A DNA stretch of 64,000 nt from Hibiscus mutabilis (Eukaryota > Streptophyta > Magnoliopsida > Malvales > Malvaceae): assembly GCA_019671005.1 (NCBI GenBank), contig CM033732.1, positions 41,963,392-42,027,391 of the forward strand, given 5' to 3'. How positions within the stretch are numbered: position 1 is the stretch's first letter; every line of letters begins with the position of its first letter. Made by a program: the position numbers and the translations under genes. A model generated the notes under the pieces. The model was not told where the DNA came from. It saw nothing but the letters and a program-made list of their open reading frames with translations, and did no database searches. Below are positions 1 through 11,284 of the stretch, in pieces.

Positions 1-289
1 AGGTAGGATCTGAGGGTTGGTTTCTTTGTGATCAAGCTACGACTCTGACGAAGATGCAGAACCGAAAGGTAATCAAGTCGGATCTATCCATACCATCAAC
101 GAAGGGCTAAGATCAAATTTTAGCTCTTAGACTCCACTAGACCATCAACGGAGAATCATAATCGGTAACATCAATATGAGTCCTACTACGCCATCAACGG
201 AGGAGTAGGACTGGATTTCAGCAACTTAGAATTAGCCTTACCATCAATGGAAGGGCTAAATTGAATAACACCAACTTGGATCTTACTAC
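1..289. repeat. Degenerate tandem repeat, left part (split by element 1)
   Basis: Irregular units of about 55-65 bp share a core close to CCATCAACGGAG, seen at several places here (for example near 102, 150, 191 and 242). The same pattern resumes at 18,162, directly after the 3' LTR of element 1, so this stretch and 18,162-18,700 were once continuous. No coding potential is evident. Confidence 0.75.
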
Positions 290-1781
290 TGTAATCACTC
301 ATTTTCACTTGTAAATATATTAATATTGCATGTATATTCATTATATGTATGTTACTAATATAAGGTGGTGTGTGCATGTATAAGCTATGTATACGTATTA
401 GGGGTGTATGTATGTTGCGTATGTATCTAGAGTATGAGCGTATTTGATTAATATATAGATGTTATGTTAATTATATGTATGATTATACGTACTTTTACTA
501 GAATATTATATTAATTAATGATTGTATAATATAAGTATACATTTTCGTATGTATATGTATTGCTGTTATAATTATATTATTATTATTATTGGGCTGACAA
601 AATGAAAAGAATTAAATATATTAAACCCAAATAAATTTACAGTCCAAGTCCAAGTCCAATTACAAGGCCCGGTTGGACCAAATCTAAATCTTATCTAATT
701 ACAATGGAGTAGCGTGGGCGTTGGATCAAGATCGATCCAACGCCACGATGCAACCAGAAGTCAAAAATATTCGCCAGCGCGTGTTCCACACGTATGGACC
801 GTTCGAGTGCCACGCGCGCGTGTGGTCCACGCACGGACGCTTTAACATCCCACGCGCGCGTAAGATCCATGCGTTCTGACTCCTCGACCGCGGAGCTCCA
901 CGTGGCGAAATCTGAAGCCGTCTCATCAAATCGAGGCTTCATCCAGGCCGATCGTTCTTCAAGCCATCTCGACCGTTAGATCAGATCGATCTAACGGCCG
1001 AGAACGTGTCCGCCTCTCGGCGAATCGTCCATATCGCCACCGCGCCCGATATTGATCCCGTGTGCCGAGAACATGCCCAAGATAACAAGCAAAATTGTCA
1101 GTCCAGTTCAGATCTGAAAAAAGCAAGATGCAACTTGCAACAAAACAGAGACAATAATATATATGAAACGGGAACTTTTGTAACGGGGATAAGAAAGGGG
1201 GTAGTAACAAAAAAAGAGAGAACAGAGATCTTGTAGAAACAAAAAAATTGTAACCAGTCAAGTGATAATCAAAAGACAATCCAGTGGTAAACACTTGTCT
1301 CTTTTTCTTACTTGTTTTCTTTACATGCATATACAAAATAGAACAAAAAACAGAAACAAAAAAAGGAGAGTAGTCTTACCGGCGTTGTTTGTGGGTCTTC
1401 CCTTCCTCAGTGATAAGCCTTTCGGCTTCTACAAGCCAGATCTGGTGAACTAAAGGGAGGAGAAGACCCTTTATAATTTTGTTTTGGTCTAAAAAAATTT
1501 TTTTTTTTGGTTCGTATTTCCTAGATCTAGGGCAAATAGAGGTATATCCTCTGAATCCAACCTAGGATTCGTGTTGAGGACGAAAAGAGGGTTGTTTTGG
1601 TGTATTTTGGAGGCTCGCCAGTGCCGGTTAGCGGCGGCCGGCGGCGGAGAATACGACGGCCGGCCGCCGGATTCTGGGTTTCAGAAGAACAAGGGAGAGA
1701 AAAATGAAGAACATGGTTCTTGTAAAAACCAGAAAATGAAACAAATGGTTAAAATTTTGATTTCGGCCTAAAAAGAGGGTT

Positions 1782-1787
1782 TATATA
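1782..1787 (+). promoter_or_regulatory. TATA box of the element 1 LTR promoter
   Basis: GGGTTTATATAGGCG around 1,778-1,792 is the clearest TATA-like site in the LTR and is unchanged in the 3' LTR (16,832-16,837). Transcription would start about 30 nt downstream, near 1,815. That start is inferred from spacing only. Confidence 0.6.
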
Positions 1788-2860
1788 GGCGTTATTATTT
1801 TGCTAAATGGGTAAATTACACACTTAATCCCACCGCGTTTTCAATATTTTCGTTTTTGTCTCGCCGCATGGTATAATCACAATCCTGGTCCCCCTGATAT
1901 TTCAAAAGTTTACAATCTAGTCCCTAAATTACACCGAATCAGTTTCTAAATGGTAAAATTACGCCCTTAACCATCCCGCGTTTTTGAATTTTTCATTTTG
2001 GGTCTGCCCCTTGGTCTAATTACAATTCTGGTCCTTTTAGGTTTTGTTTATTTCGCAATTTCGTCCCTAAATTACATATTATTATTCTTTAATTTCTGCC
2101 ACTGACTTTTATTTTTCTTTCATTTCAGTCCTGTTTTCTTTTTAAATATTCATGTTCGTATTATAATCGTATATATTGATATTCTAGTATTTTATTTTAT
2201 GTCCCTCATATATGACTTGTATTTTATGTTTATATGTATATGTGTGTTAAGCTTATAATAGTCATGTTTTTTTATCCGGTTATTCGTATTAAAGCATGCT
2301 ATGTTTTATCTGACTCGTAAAACAGCATGTTCTTGTATTTTTGTACACATTGTATGTTTCCTTGGCTTTTAGGTTACGTATTAGTGTGTCTTCTTTGTTC
2401 ATATATGTTGAAATATGTTTTATTAATAGCATGTATGTCTTTTTAAATATTTGTTCGTCTACATATAACGTAATTATTCCTGCATTGTTGTTCTAATTTG
2501 TTAAAGTTGTTTTTACTTATCATTTAGAATAATATGTATATATTCATGCTTTAATCTAGTATATCATTTATTAGATTAGTATCTTATTATGTGAATATTT
2601 ACTGTCTTTAAATTATCTGTCATGCTTTATATTTTTGTCACTAAGATTGCATATGATTTATAACTTGTTAATGCGGTGTCCTTTTATCCGAGCGTAAACG
2701 GGGCCAGTATCAAGCGTAGTGATAGTGGTTGGGCGTTTATTCTCGGGTAACGGGACCCTTAAAATATATTCGCAATTATGATCGAATTTTAAAATAATCG
2801 TCACTCTAATCCGAAAAATCCAATATTAATAAAGCGGTAATTATTAAAGTACCAATTTTT

Positions 2861-2974
2861 GGGCGGTGTGGGGGTGCTAATCCTTCCCCATCCGTAACCG
2901 ACTCCCGAACCCTGTCTTTTTGAATCTCTGGTTTTATGGTGTCCGGCCTACCTAAGTGGCCGGTGGCGACTCCA
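2861..2974 (+). other. Conserved LTR module ending in a PBS-like TGGCGACTCCA
   Basis: This stretch runs from GGGGGTGCTAATCCTTCCCC through GGTGTCCGGCCTACC to TGGCGACTCCA (2,964-2,974). Recognisable versions occur in the element 2 LTR (about 20,560-20,690, minus strand) and in both element 3 LTRs (about 32,040-32,171 and 41,320-41,450), although the rest of those LTRs has diverged. The final 11 nt match the start of the true primer site at 3,115. Function is unknown; conservation suggests an RNA-level role. Confidence 0.6.
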
Positions 2975-3114
2975 TTTTTTAAAATGCGATTTTTAAAAAA
3001 AAAACCCACGGAATAAATATTTTATATCCAAACACCTCTCAACACACCTTTCAAAAACACTCGAAAAAGCCACGTTTTATTTAGCGATAAAGGAAAAAAA
3101 GACATCGCTATAGA

Positions 3115-3133
3115 TGGCGACTCCGCTGGGGAC
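3115..3133 (+). promoter_or_regulatory. Primer binding site, tRNA-Arg type
   Basis: TGGCGACTCCGCTGGGGAC begins 2 nt after the LTR end. From memory of plant tRNA-Arg(ACG), whose 3' end reads CCCCAGTGGAGTCG plus CCA, it is complementary apart from one or two positions. tRNA-Arg priming is known for Ogre elements. Confidence 0.8.
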
Positions 3134-3794
3134 ATTTTTTGTTTTTGAAAAAAAAAACAAATGAGAGTCAAGCTTTTAAAATAATTACCGCTTTACTAAT
3201 ATTGGAAGTTCCGGATTAAAGTGACTATTAAATTAACATTCGGTCATAATTGCGCGTTTATTTTAACGCATTTAAAATATGACATATAAACCCGTCTTTT
3301 TAAGTGGGGGGAAAACGCTAATGCTTTCGTGGAGATATCGTTCTCCCGTATGGGCCTAGCAAGTACCTTCGGGGCTCGAGTACCTTATGCTTTCGTAAGG
3401 ATATCGTTCCTTCGTACGGGCATAAGCGAATGGGTCCCCCTGAATTGAACCCGGTTGAAAGGAGCCTATAATGGGTGATGATCAGGGGCCTTGCTACTCT
3501 TAGTAGAGGACAGCAAGGACAATTCGGTTACCTCCTAGAACCAAGACTGCATGTAGAGAATACATAGAAACCTACCCATTTAGAGCCATGCGGATAACCT
3601 TAGGTTTTAGACGGGATAAATAGGGTTGTTTTGTGTGTTTATTTTTGTCCTTTTATTTATATATTTATTAATTATATTTGGTACTGACTTGTTTCCTTTT
3701 CGCTTTTTGTTTTTTTTTCTCTCATACATCATTGCATTTGCATCACATAAAGGTACTGGATCAAGTGGTTTGCCTGATCAGAAAGTCTTTCACC
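3134..3794 (+). other. Untranslated leader of element 1
   Basis: Non-coding leader between primer site and ORF1. An imperfect two-copy repeat at about 3,318-3,430 is built around ATGCTTTCGT...GATATCGTTC...CGTA(T/C)GGGC. The minus-strand fragment at 19,985-20,450 preserves this repeat and its surroundings. The leader ends in a pyrimidine-rich stretch with TTGCATTTGCATCA at 3,732-3,745, a motif repeated exactly before gag at 6,234-6,247. Confidence 0.75.
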
Positions 3795-6088
3795 ATGGAA
3801 AAAAGGTGTCTTAGGAAAGAAGAGCTTAATTTGTCAGTCAGACATTGGTCAGAGGTCAACCAGAAAATCCAAGGGGACAGTTTGCCTAACGAACGCGTAA
3901 TAGCTGGATACACCTATGTGAGTCTCCAACAGAACGACTTGTGGGATCTTCAAAGCATTTGGGAAAGATGGGACCAAAGACTACAAGACCTGTTCTGCAA
4001 TAGTTATGGCGACATCGCACAGCTATTATATGTTCGGATTAACCAGCCCCTACTCCGAGCTATAGTCCAGTTCTGGAATCCGGCTTTTTGTTGCTTCACC
4101 TTCAATGGGCAGGACATGATGCCTACGGTAGAAGAATACACTACTTTACTTAACCAGAAAAATATTCAGGAAGATTGGATCTACGCGAAGCCTCCGAGGA
4201 ATCAGAATTACACTGCGAAACTCAAAACCTTTGCGGGAATGAGTGACGATTGGGTTAGTGGCCTCCTTCAAATCCGAGGAGATAATACAGTCTTTGCATG
4301 GGAAAGTATTCGGGACATCATATCGACACATCCAGACGAGGCAAAGAAAATGGACTTATTCGCTTTAGGAATATATGGCTTGGTGATCTTTCCCAGAGTA
4401 CTCGGGAACATTGACATAGCCATTCTGGATTTGTTTGAGCGGGTGAAACGGAAAGCAAACCCAGTACCAGCAATCTAGGTCGAGACTTTCATTTCCTTAA
4501 ATGCTAGTCGGAAACATGAAGAAGGACGTTTTCGAGGCTGCGCACAGCTATTACAAGTATGGATTCAGAGTCACATGTGGAAGACGCCGACGCGGGTCCT
4601 GCCGGGGATATCCTTTCAAGGTTTTTCGCCTTTACGAGAATACTTAGCAAAGGAATGGCGAGAGGATTTGAAAACAAAAATGTGGACCAGTTTCTTCAGG
4701 AACATTCAAGATGAAGACATAGCATGGAGGGTCCCATGGCTCGGTAAAGTTAATTATTTTCTATACAGTTGTGGTGACTTCAACTGGCTGATGATGTTGG
4801 GATTGCACGGAGGGATCGCTTGTGCCCCGCTTTTAGTATCTCGGCAGTTCGGATCACGACAGTTCATTCCTAATACCGCCGGATTAAGCCAAACTGAATT
4901 TCTTTTCAAAGGAGAGTTCAAAGGAAAAATTCAAACCATCATGAGGGCCTGGGATCATTATTATCGGATCAGGGTGGAAGGAGATACCGAGCACATGACT
5001 ACCCCAGATTACAATCTTTGGAGACGTTTGAGGGTTAATAATGTGATTCCTGAATCTGATCGAGGACCAGCAGTGTCACTCGAAGAGCTTACAAGGGTGG
5101 TACCGTCCGAAGCCGACATCTTAAGGAGTGAACTCAAGGAAGTTAAAAAGAAAATGGATATCCAACAGACCCAACATGCGAGCGAGCTCTATAAGGCAAG
5201 TTTAGAAGTTGATGAGCGAGACGGGATCATTAGGCAATTGAAGAAATTAAATGCAGATTTGAGCGACAAGAATACTCTTTATCAAAAAGATGCCCTTCTA
5301 TTACAAGCAAAAATACAGAAGGCCAGCCGGAGTCAGTTCATAGCTGTGGAAAGAGAAAGAATGAACGGCATCCGTTTAGTGGAAGAAGAAAGAGAAATTA
5401 ACAAAAGAGCGATCGAGAAAGAGATTGAAAGCTGCCGTTTGGCTATGGAGGAGGAAAAACGGTCCGCCAAGAAGGCCATTGATCAAGAGAAAGAAAGATT
5501 CAGACAAGAAATCAGCAAGGGAAAACAAGCTGTCCATCATGAGAGAGAAAGTGTCGCCGTATGGAAAAGAAAATCCATGAGTAGTCGAAATAGACTGTTA
5601 GAGATGCAGAAACTGTACGATGACACTATTTAAAGGTTGGGGCAAAGCCAAAGTCAAAATGATGAATTAAAAGGAAAGATGGCGGAAGTCGAACACTCAT
5701 TCCGAATGTACTGCCACAGGAATAATTTCGCTGAGCTGCAAGAAAGAGAACGTGAAGTGGGTGTGTTACAAGCACGAATCGGGTCCCTCGAAGCAATTGT
5801 GGAGGATTACAAGGAAAGAATTAATGTGTTCGAGGAAGCTGCAGCCGGAGGGGACACCTATTGGCAGAAGAGATTACACGATTTGCTCGAATGGTACGGG
5901 ACATAGACCAAGACTACGCAAACCTAATGGTGGACATACAATGAGTCGCCGGACATGTAAATGATTTAGTGTCGAAATTTGAGACACTCCGACCTTTTAT
6001 AGCCCCGGGAATGGAAGAAGCTCCTAGGTTCCTCAAGCTGCTCAGGGCAATTGGAAAATTAGGAGATAGAGCTAGAGTCTCTCTATAG
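3795..6088 (+). pseudogene. Element 1 ORF1, DUF7745-like domain plus coiled coil (broken)
   Basis: This is the extra ORF that precedes gag in Tat/Ogre elements; its function in the life cycle is not established. ATG at 3,795 (context CACCATGG) opens a frame whose first roughly 430 codons resemble the plant-mobile-domain/DUF7745 proteins common in eudicot genomes. Cues are IAQLLYVRINQPLLRAIVQF, FWNPAFCCFTFNGQDMMPTV, RGCAQLLQVW, the CGDFNW motif and the RQFGSRQFIPNTAGLSQTEF segment. The rest (about 5,100-6,080) is heptad-rich and glutamate/lysine-rich, predicted coiled coil. Breaks are an in-frame TAG at 4,476, an in-frame TAA at 5,631, and a shift near 5,890 after which homology runs to a TAG at 6,086. 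About 290 bp of non-coding sequence separates it from gag. Confidence 0.8.
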
Positions 6089-6376
6089 GACTCTGTGTTG
6101 TAATTAGATCTTTTGTACTAGGGATCTTTACTTTGTAACACGAACTTTGTTGTAATCAAGACCCTTTAATTCTCGTGGAAGTAGTTCAAAAGGGTGATTA
6201 CCAGCGGAATCAGTACCTTATCTGCATACATTCTTGCATTTGCATCATAACATTCGCATCATTGTACATGCATTTATTTTTTGCAACCATATTAACAATA
6301 TGAATATTGTGGCGTTGTGTGTAGTTAACCCGCAATCATTCATCACCTATATTTTACCCGGCTACAAAGAAAGCTC

Positions 6377-9300
6377 ATGGAAGAAAGGATAATTAGTCTA
6401 GAAAGAGGGCAGAGAGAGCTCGAGACAAGGCTAGAGGAGGCCCAGAGAAGCCTTAGTGATCAGATTGCTTGTGATCACAAACATCTATAGTATCGACATA
6501 AACTGCATTCTTTGGCAAAAAGTCTTGGAAAACGAGTAGAAGGAGAAAATGTTCCAGAACCAGAAGGTACCCCGGCTCACTACAAGGTTCAACCAACTGC
6601 ACCAAACCAGGCTAGGAAGGTGTATATTGACCCTGCAGGAATGTCTTCCAGCTTTCAAATAGGGGCACCTGAGACTCAACCCCTCGATACTGAAGCACTT
6701 TATGAAGAAGAAGTACCGGACCTGAACATGGTCAAAAGAATCAGGAATGAGGTAGAAAAAAAGTGGGAAGAAAGATTTCGCCTCATGGAGGAAATTTAAA
6801 GCGTTACAATCAAATGAAGAATCAGGAAATGACGCTAGTGACCTAAGTCTGGTGTCTGATCTTGTCCTGCCGCCAAAATTCAAAATGCCAGAGTTCGATA
6901 AATATGATGGAACCACGTGTCCTTCTGCACACATAACGATGTATTGTAGAAAAATGGCGGCTTACCATAAAGATGAAAAGCTACTGATCCATTGTTTCCA
7001 GGATAGTCTAACTGGAGCGGTGTTACGTTGGTATACTCAGTTAAGCAAAGCGAATGTTAAAACATGGAAAGATCTGTCTAAAGCATTTACTGAGCAATAC
7101 AAACATGTAACAGACAAGATCCCTAACAGAATTATGTTTAAAAAATATGGGGCGAAGTCCAATGAAAGCCTGCGACAATATGCCCAAAGGTGGAGAGAAG
7201 TGGCGCCCAAATCCAGCCACCTATCCGGAGCATGAAATCACGCCATTATTTGTCAATACTCGAAAGGGCACTCTTTGATCGCCTCATTAATAACACAACA
7301 CAGTGTTTTGCCAACTTGATCAGGACTGGAGAGTCTCTCGAACTGGCAATTAAGAGCGGCAGAATTGATGGTGGGGAAGGGTCTCGAAAGTACAACAAGA
7401 GAAATGAAGTAAACACCACCAGCACCTATACCGCCCCGAAGAACTTCACAGTCTCACAGCCACAAGCACCTGTGGGAAAAACACAAAATTCGAATCAAAG
7501 AGATGAGAGAGTCACCAGAAAAGAGAAAGAGAGGAGAACTTTCACTCCCCTACCTGTTTCGTACTCAGAACTTTATTCCCAGTTATATGAAGCAGACCTG
7601 GTCCGGCCATACATCGTTACTCCTGTCAATCCACCCTTCCCGCCTTGGTATAATCCAAGCGCACATTGCGACTATCACGGCGGTACCCCTGGACATCCCA
7701 CTGAGAACTGTCTTGCCTTCAAAAAAGCTTGCAGTAACTTAATCAATTCTGGGATATTGAAGTTTGAAGAGCCGAGTGTAGCCAACAACCCGCTACCTAA
7801 TCATGGGAGTAGAGGGGTAAATGTCATCGAAGAATGCTTTACCAGGAGGATAAAGGATGATGTGTTAGAAATCAAGTCTCCTTTACGGTGGGTATTTCAA
7901 CAGTTATGCATGGCTCGTGTGATCGACAAAGGCATGATAACAAAAGCGAAGGAATGTGGAAAGTATTGCGAATTCCACAGCATCAAGGGCATGATATCCA
8001 AAAATGTGACGAGTTCAAGAAATTGGTGCAGAAATTGATGAATGAAAAACAAATAGAATTCTTTGAGGAGCCCATAGGGAAGAAGGGGTCAGACGTACAC
8101 ATGACAGATAGCCCCAAAACTAAATACGGGAAAGATAGACCTTTTATCATCTCTCCCAGGCCAGGGAATGTAGGTGTCTCCCAAGGAGAAACCAGCAAAA
8201 TAAGTCCCAAGATCATCATTTCAGCACCATCTCCATTCCCATTCAAAGATATGCGACAAATTCCCTGGAATTATGCTGTAAATGTGACCACGCCCGAAAA
8301 ACCAGAACACGATCAGGTAAAAGAGCCTATGTTGAAAGACCAACAAAGCCAGAACGATGTGAACGTGGGTGAGACAGGCCATTTCACAAAGAGCGGCCGA
8401 TGTTATTCCTCCGAGGCTTTGAAAGCGGCTGAAAAAGATAAGGGGAAGAGTACAGCAGTTAGCCCTACGCAGATATTTGGAGAAGAACCTTCCCCAAATA
8501 TAAATGAGCCGGTAACTGAGGCCCAGGCCAAAGAATTTCTAAAGTTCTTGAGACATAGTGAGTACTGCGTAGTGGAACAATTACGAAAACAACCGGCCAG
8601 GATCACAGTGCTGGAATTACTCTTGAGTTCAGAGAAGCATCGGGAGACGCTATTGAAAGTGCTGAATCAAACTTTTGTGCCCCAGGACATTTCTGTAACA
8701 AACCTGGACATGATAGTGGGGCATATTACCGCCTATAATCATATCACATTCAGTGATGATGAGATCCCGAATGGAGGAATGGGGTCTACCAAAGCCCTTA
8801 ACATCACTACCCACTGCAAAGGGTATGTATTACCAGGAGTACTGATCGACAACGGGTCAGCATTGAATGTCTTGCCTATGGTAACCCTGCAAAAATTGCC
8901 AATAGATGGTTCGCACCTAAAGCCCTGCCACAACTCGGTAAGAGCCTTTGATGGTACGCAAAAAGGAACAATGGGGAATATTGAGATACCCCTATTGATC
9001 GGACCAACTGAATATGTGATCGATTTTGTGGTGATGGACATAAAACCATCTTACAGCTGCTTGTTGGGAAGACCGTGGATCCACTCCACAGGAGTTGTCC
9101 CATCATCATTGCATCAGAAATTAAAATTTGTAGTTGAAGGCAAATTGGTCACACAGAGAGGCGAGCATGAATTTGTTGCTTCCGTGACATCAGACACCCC
9201 CTACATTCAAAATGATGAAGATGCTGCAGAATGCTCGTTCCGAGCATTAAAACTAGTAAATGCCATATTCGTTTCAGAGGGAAGCCGGATCCCCTACCCC

Positions 9301-9807
9301 AGGTTATCTAATTGTACCAAGATGACCGTCGCAGAAACTCTGGGCCGAGGAGCCAAAATAGGAAAAGGGCTGGGGAAGAAATTACAAGGAAACCTGAGAC
9401 CCAAGAATATGACAACCAAGAAGGATCGTTTCGGGCTGGGTTACCAACCAAGTGTCCAACAGAAGAAAGAGAAATATAAGAGGAAGGAAGAACAAAGAAA
9501 AGCCAGATCTAAAGGAGAAGACATTCCATGGAGACCGATATCCTTTCCTAGTTTGAAAGCCACTTTTGTCTCCGGAGGGTTCTACCAGCCAGGTCAAGAT
9601 ATTGGAGAGGCAATGAAGAAAAATGATGAACTTAACCAGGAGGAAGTACTCAGAGAATCATTTGAAGGGATGTACATCAACATGATAGCTGAAAAGGACC
9701 GAGGCAGCAAAATGTTGACCAACATCTGCCCTTGCCATCCCGGGGAAACACTCAATAACTGGAGCTGCATTGATCTACCTGTAGTTTTTAGGAATAGATC
9801 AGAGTAA
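6377..9807 (+). pseudogene. Element 1 gag-protease with G-patch (broken)
   Basis: Gag forms the particle, and the aspartic protease matures it. The frame opens at ATG 6,377. A short coiled segment is followed by the retrotransposon gag domain (about 6,900-7,330; cues FQDSLTGAVLRWYTQL and RWREVA). Two zinc-knuckle-like segments follow, C-x2-H-x5-GH-x4-C near 7,670 and a second near 7,970. The retropepsin lies around the DNGSA catalytic loop (Asp codon 8,848), which replaces the usual D-T/S-G as is common in this lineage. A G-patch-like segment (GKGLGKKL...RFGLGYQP) lies at about 9,340-9,460. Breaks are an in-frame TAG at 6,488 and frameshifts near 6,797, 7,200 and 7,985. The frame stops at 9,805, inside the candidate intron described next. 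Confidence 0.85.
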
Positions 9808-10016
9808 TGCTCTGAATCAACCTTTTGTTTTTGCCCATAAACAATGGGGATCTCTTGTATGGGGCACCTATGTTAACTTTTTGATTGAAATGAAAATATC
9901 CCCACTTTCTTAAAAATGACCAAAGTCTCATTTATTCCATTCATGCATTCTTCATATTCATTCTCTTCATATAAAGCCGTCTCTTTCCCAATACAATTCA
10001 TTCTCATTTAATGCAG
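9804..10016 (+). other. Candidate intron between protease and RT (Ogre-type)
   Basis: A plausible donor (AGA|GTAATG at 9,804) and an acceptor after a pyrimidine-rich stretch (TTTAATGCAG ending 10,016) enclose 213 nt, length not a multiple constraint because the exon phase is kept. Removing it deletes the gag-protease stop at 9,805 and joins the protease frame in phase to the frame containing ATG 10,024 that leads into RT. Ogre elements are known to carry a partially spliced intron at this position. Splicing itself is inferred, not observed. Confidence 0.6.
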
Positions 10017-10017
10017 G

Positions 10018-11284
10018 TCGCTCATGATTGACGATATGAATGATACGGATCCAATCACTCGAGTAAATTTGAATGCCCCGAGGTCTCGAGAGGAAATTGA
10101 GGAAGGATATGATGAAATAGAAATTGAGGTCCCGGAAGAGTTAAAGAGAATGGTGGACGACGAAGAAAGGCAGATTATGCCCCACCAAGAAGAAACAGAA
10201 ATTGTCAACTTGGGGACTGAAGAAGAGAGAAAAAAAAATAAAAATAGGAACGACTATTTCCTCAAAAACCAAGCATGAACTGATAGCCCTACTTCAGGAA
10301 TTCAAGGATGTCTTCGCCTGGACTTATCAAGATATGCCAGGATTGAATACCGACATAGTGGTGCACAAATTGCCAACAAAATCGGAGTGCAAACCAGTAC
10401 AACAAAAACTTCGGAGAATGAGACCAGATATGTTGTTAAAGATCCGAGAAGAAGTGAAAAAGCAATTTGATTTGGATTCTTGAAGTAGCCAAAATACCCG
10501 AATGGGTTGCAAACATTGTACCAATACCAAAGAAAGACGGAAAGTTCGTATGTGTGTAGATTATAGGGATCTGAACCGAGCTAGCCCTAAAGACAACTTC
10601 CCTTTGCCACATATTGACACGCTGGTTGACAACACCGCAGGACATTCATGGTTTTCCTTCATGGACGGCTTCTCGTGGTACAACCGGATAAAGATGGATC
10701 CTAACGACATGGAGAAAACCACATTCATAACCATGTGGGGAACTTTTTGTTATCAAGTGATGCCGTTTGGGCTAAAGAACGCAAGGGCAACATACCAAAG
10801 AGCAATGGTGACTCTTTTCCATGACATGATGCACAAAGAAATAGAAGTATACGTGGATGATATGATTGCCAAATCCCGAACAGAGGAAGAGCACCTACAG
10901 AACTTGAGAAAACTATTCCAAAGACTACGGAAGTACCAACTGAGGCTCAATCCTGCCAAGTGTACCTTCTCCGTTACTTCTGGAAAACTCCTAGGGTTCG
11001 TAGTAAGCAGAAGAGGGATTGAGATTGATCCCGATAAAGTGAAAGCCATCCAGGACCTTTCACCACCCCGCACGCAGAAGGAAGTCCGCGGTTTCCTGGG
11101 GAGGCTGAATTATATCTCTCGTTTCATTTCCCAATTAACCAATCAATGCGACCCGGTCTTCAGACTTCTTAGAAAGAATAATCCTGGCGTGTGGGATGAA
11201 GAATGTCAAAAAGCCCTAGAAAAGATCAAAAAGTACACGACAAATGCTCCAATTTTAGTCACACGATGCACAGTCGACCACTAA
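10018..11284 (+). pseudogene. Element 1 reverse transcriptase (broken)
   Basis: RT copies the element RNA into DNA. An acidic linker (10,024-10,200) leads into the RT fold from about 10,290. Catalytic cues are the first aspartate in FMDGF (Asp codon 10,664) and the YVDD box at 10,850-10,861. Further cues are CVDYRDLNRASPKDNFPLP, MPFGLKNARATYQRAM and the RGFLGRLNYISRF segment of the thumb/connection. FSWYNR replaces the more usual FSGYNQ. Frameshifts occur in a poly-A run near 10,230 and at about 10,475, 10,500 and 10,545, and the frame is lost at 11,265-11,284 where homology moves to another frame. Confidence 0.9.

Larger units (their letters stand above)
290..3112 (+). repeat. 5' LTR of element 1
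   Basis: This 2,823-bp LTR matches 15,359-18,161 along its length. It starts TGTAATCACTC and ends GCTATA, where the 3' copy ends GCTACA. A GC-rich block at about 715-1,060 contains palindromes such as GTTGGATC...GATCCAAC and a CCACGTGG G-box core near 898-905. A TATA box lies at 1,782. The last 450 bp hold a module shared with elements 2 and 3. Open frames inside it on both strands have no recognisable domain and are not called as genes. Confidence 0.95.

Noticed and set aside
690..1336. Overlapping open frames on both strands in the GC-rich part of the LTR, up to 125 codons
   Set aside because: They lie in LTR sequence, differ by frameshifting indels from the 3' LTR copy, and show no domain.
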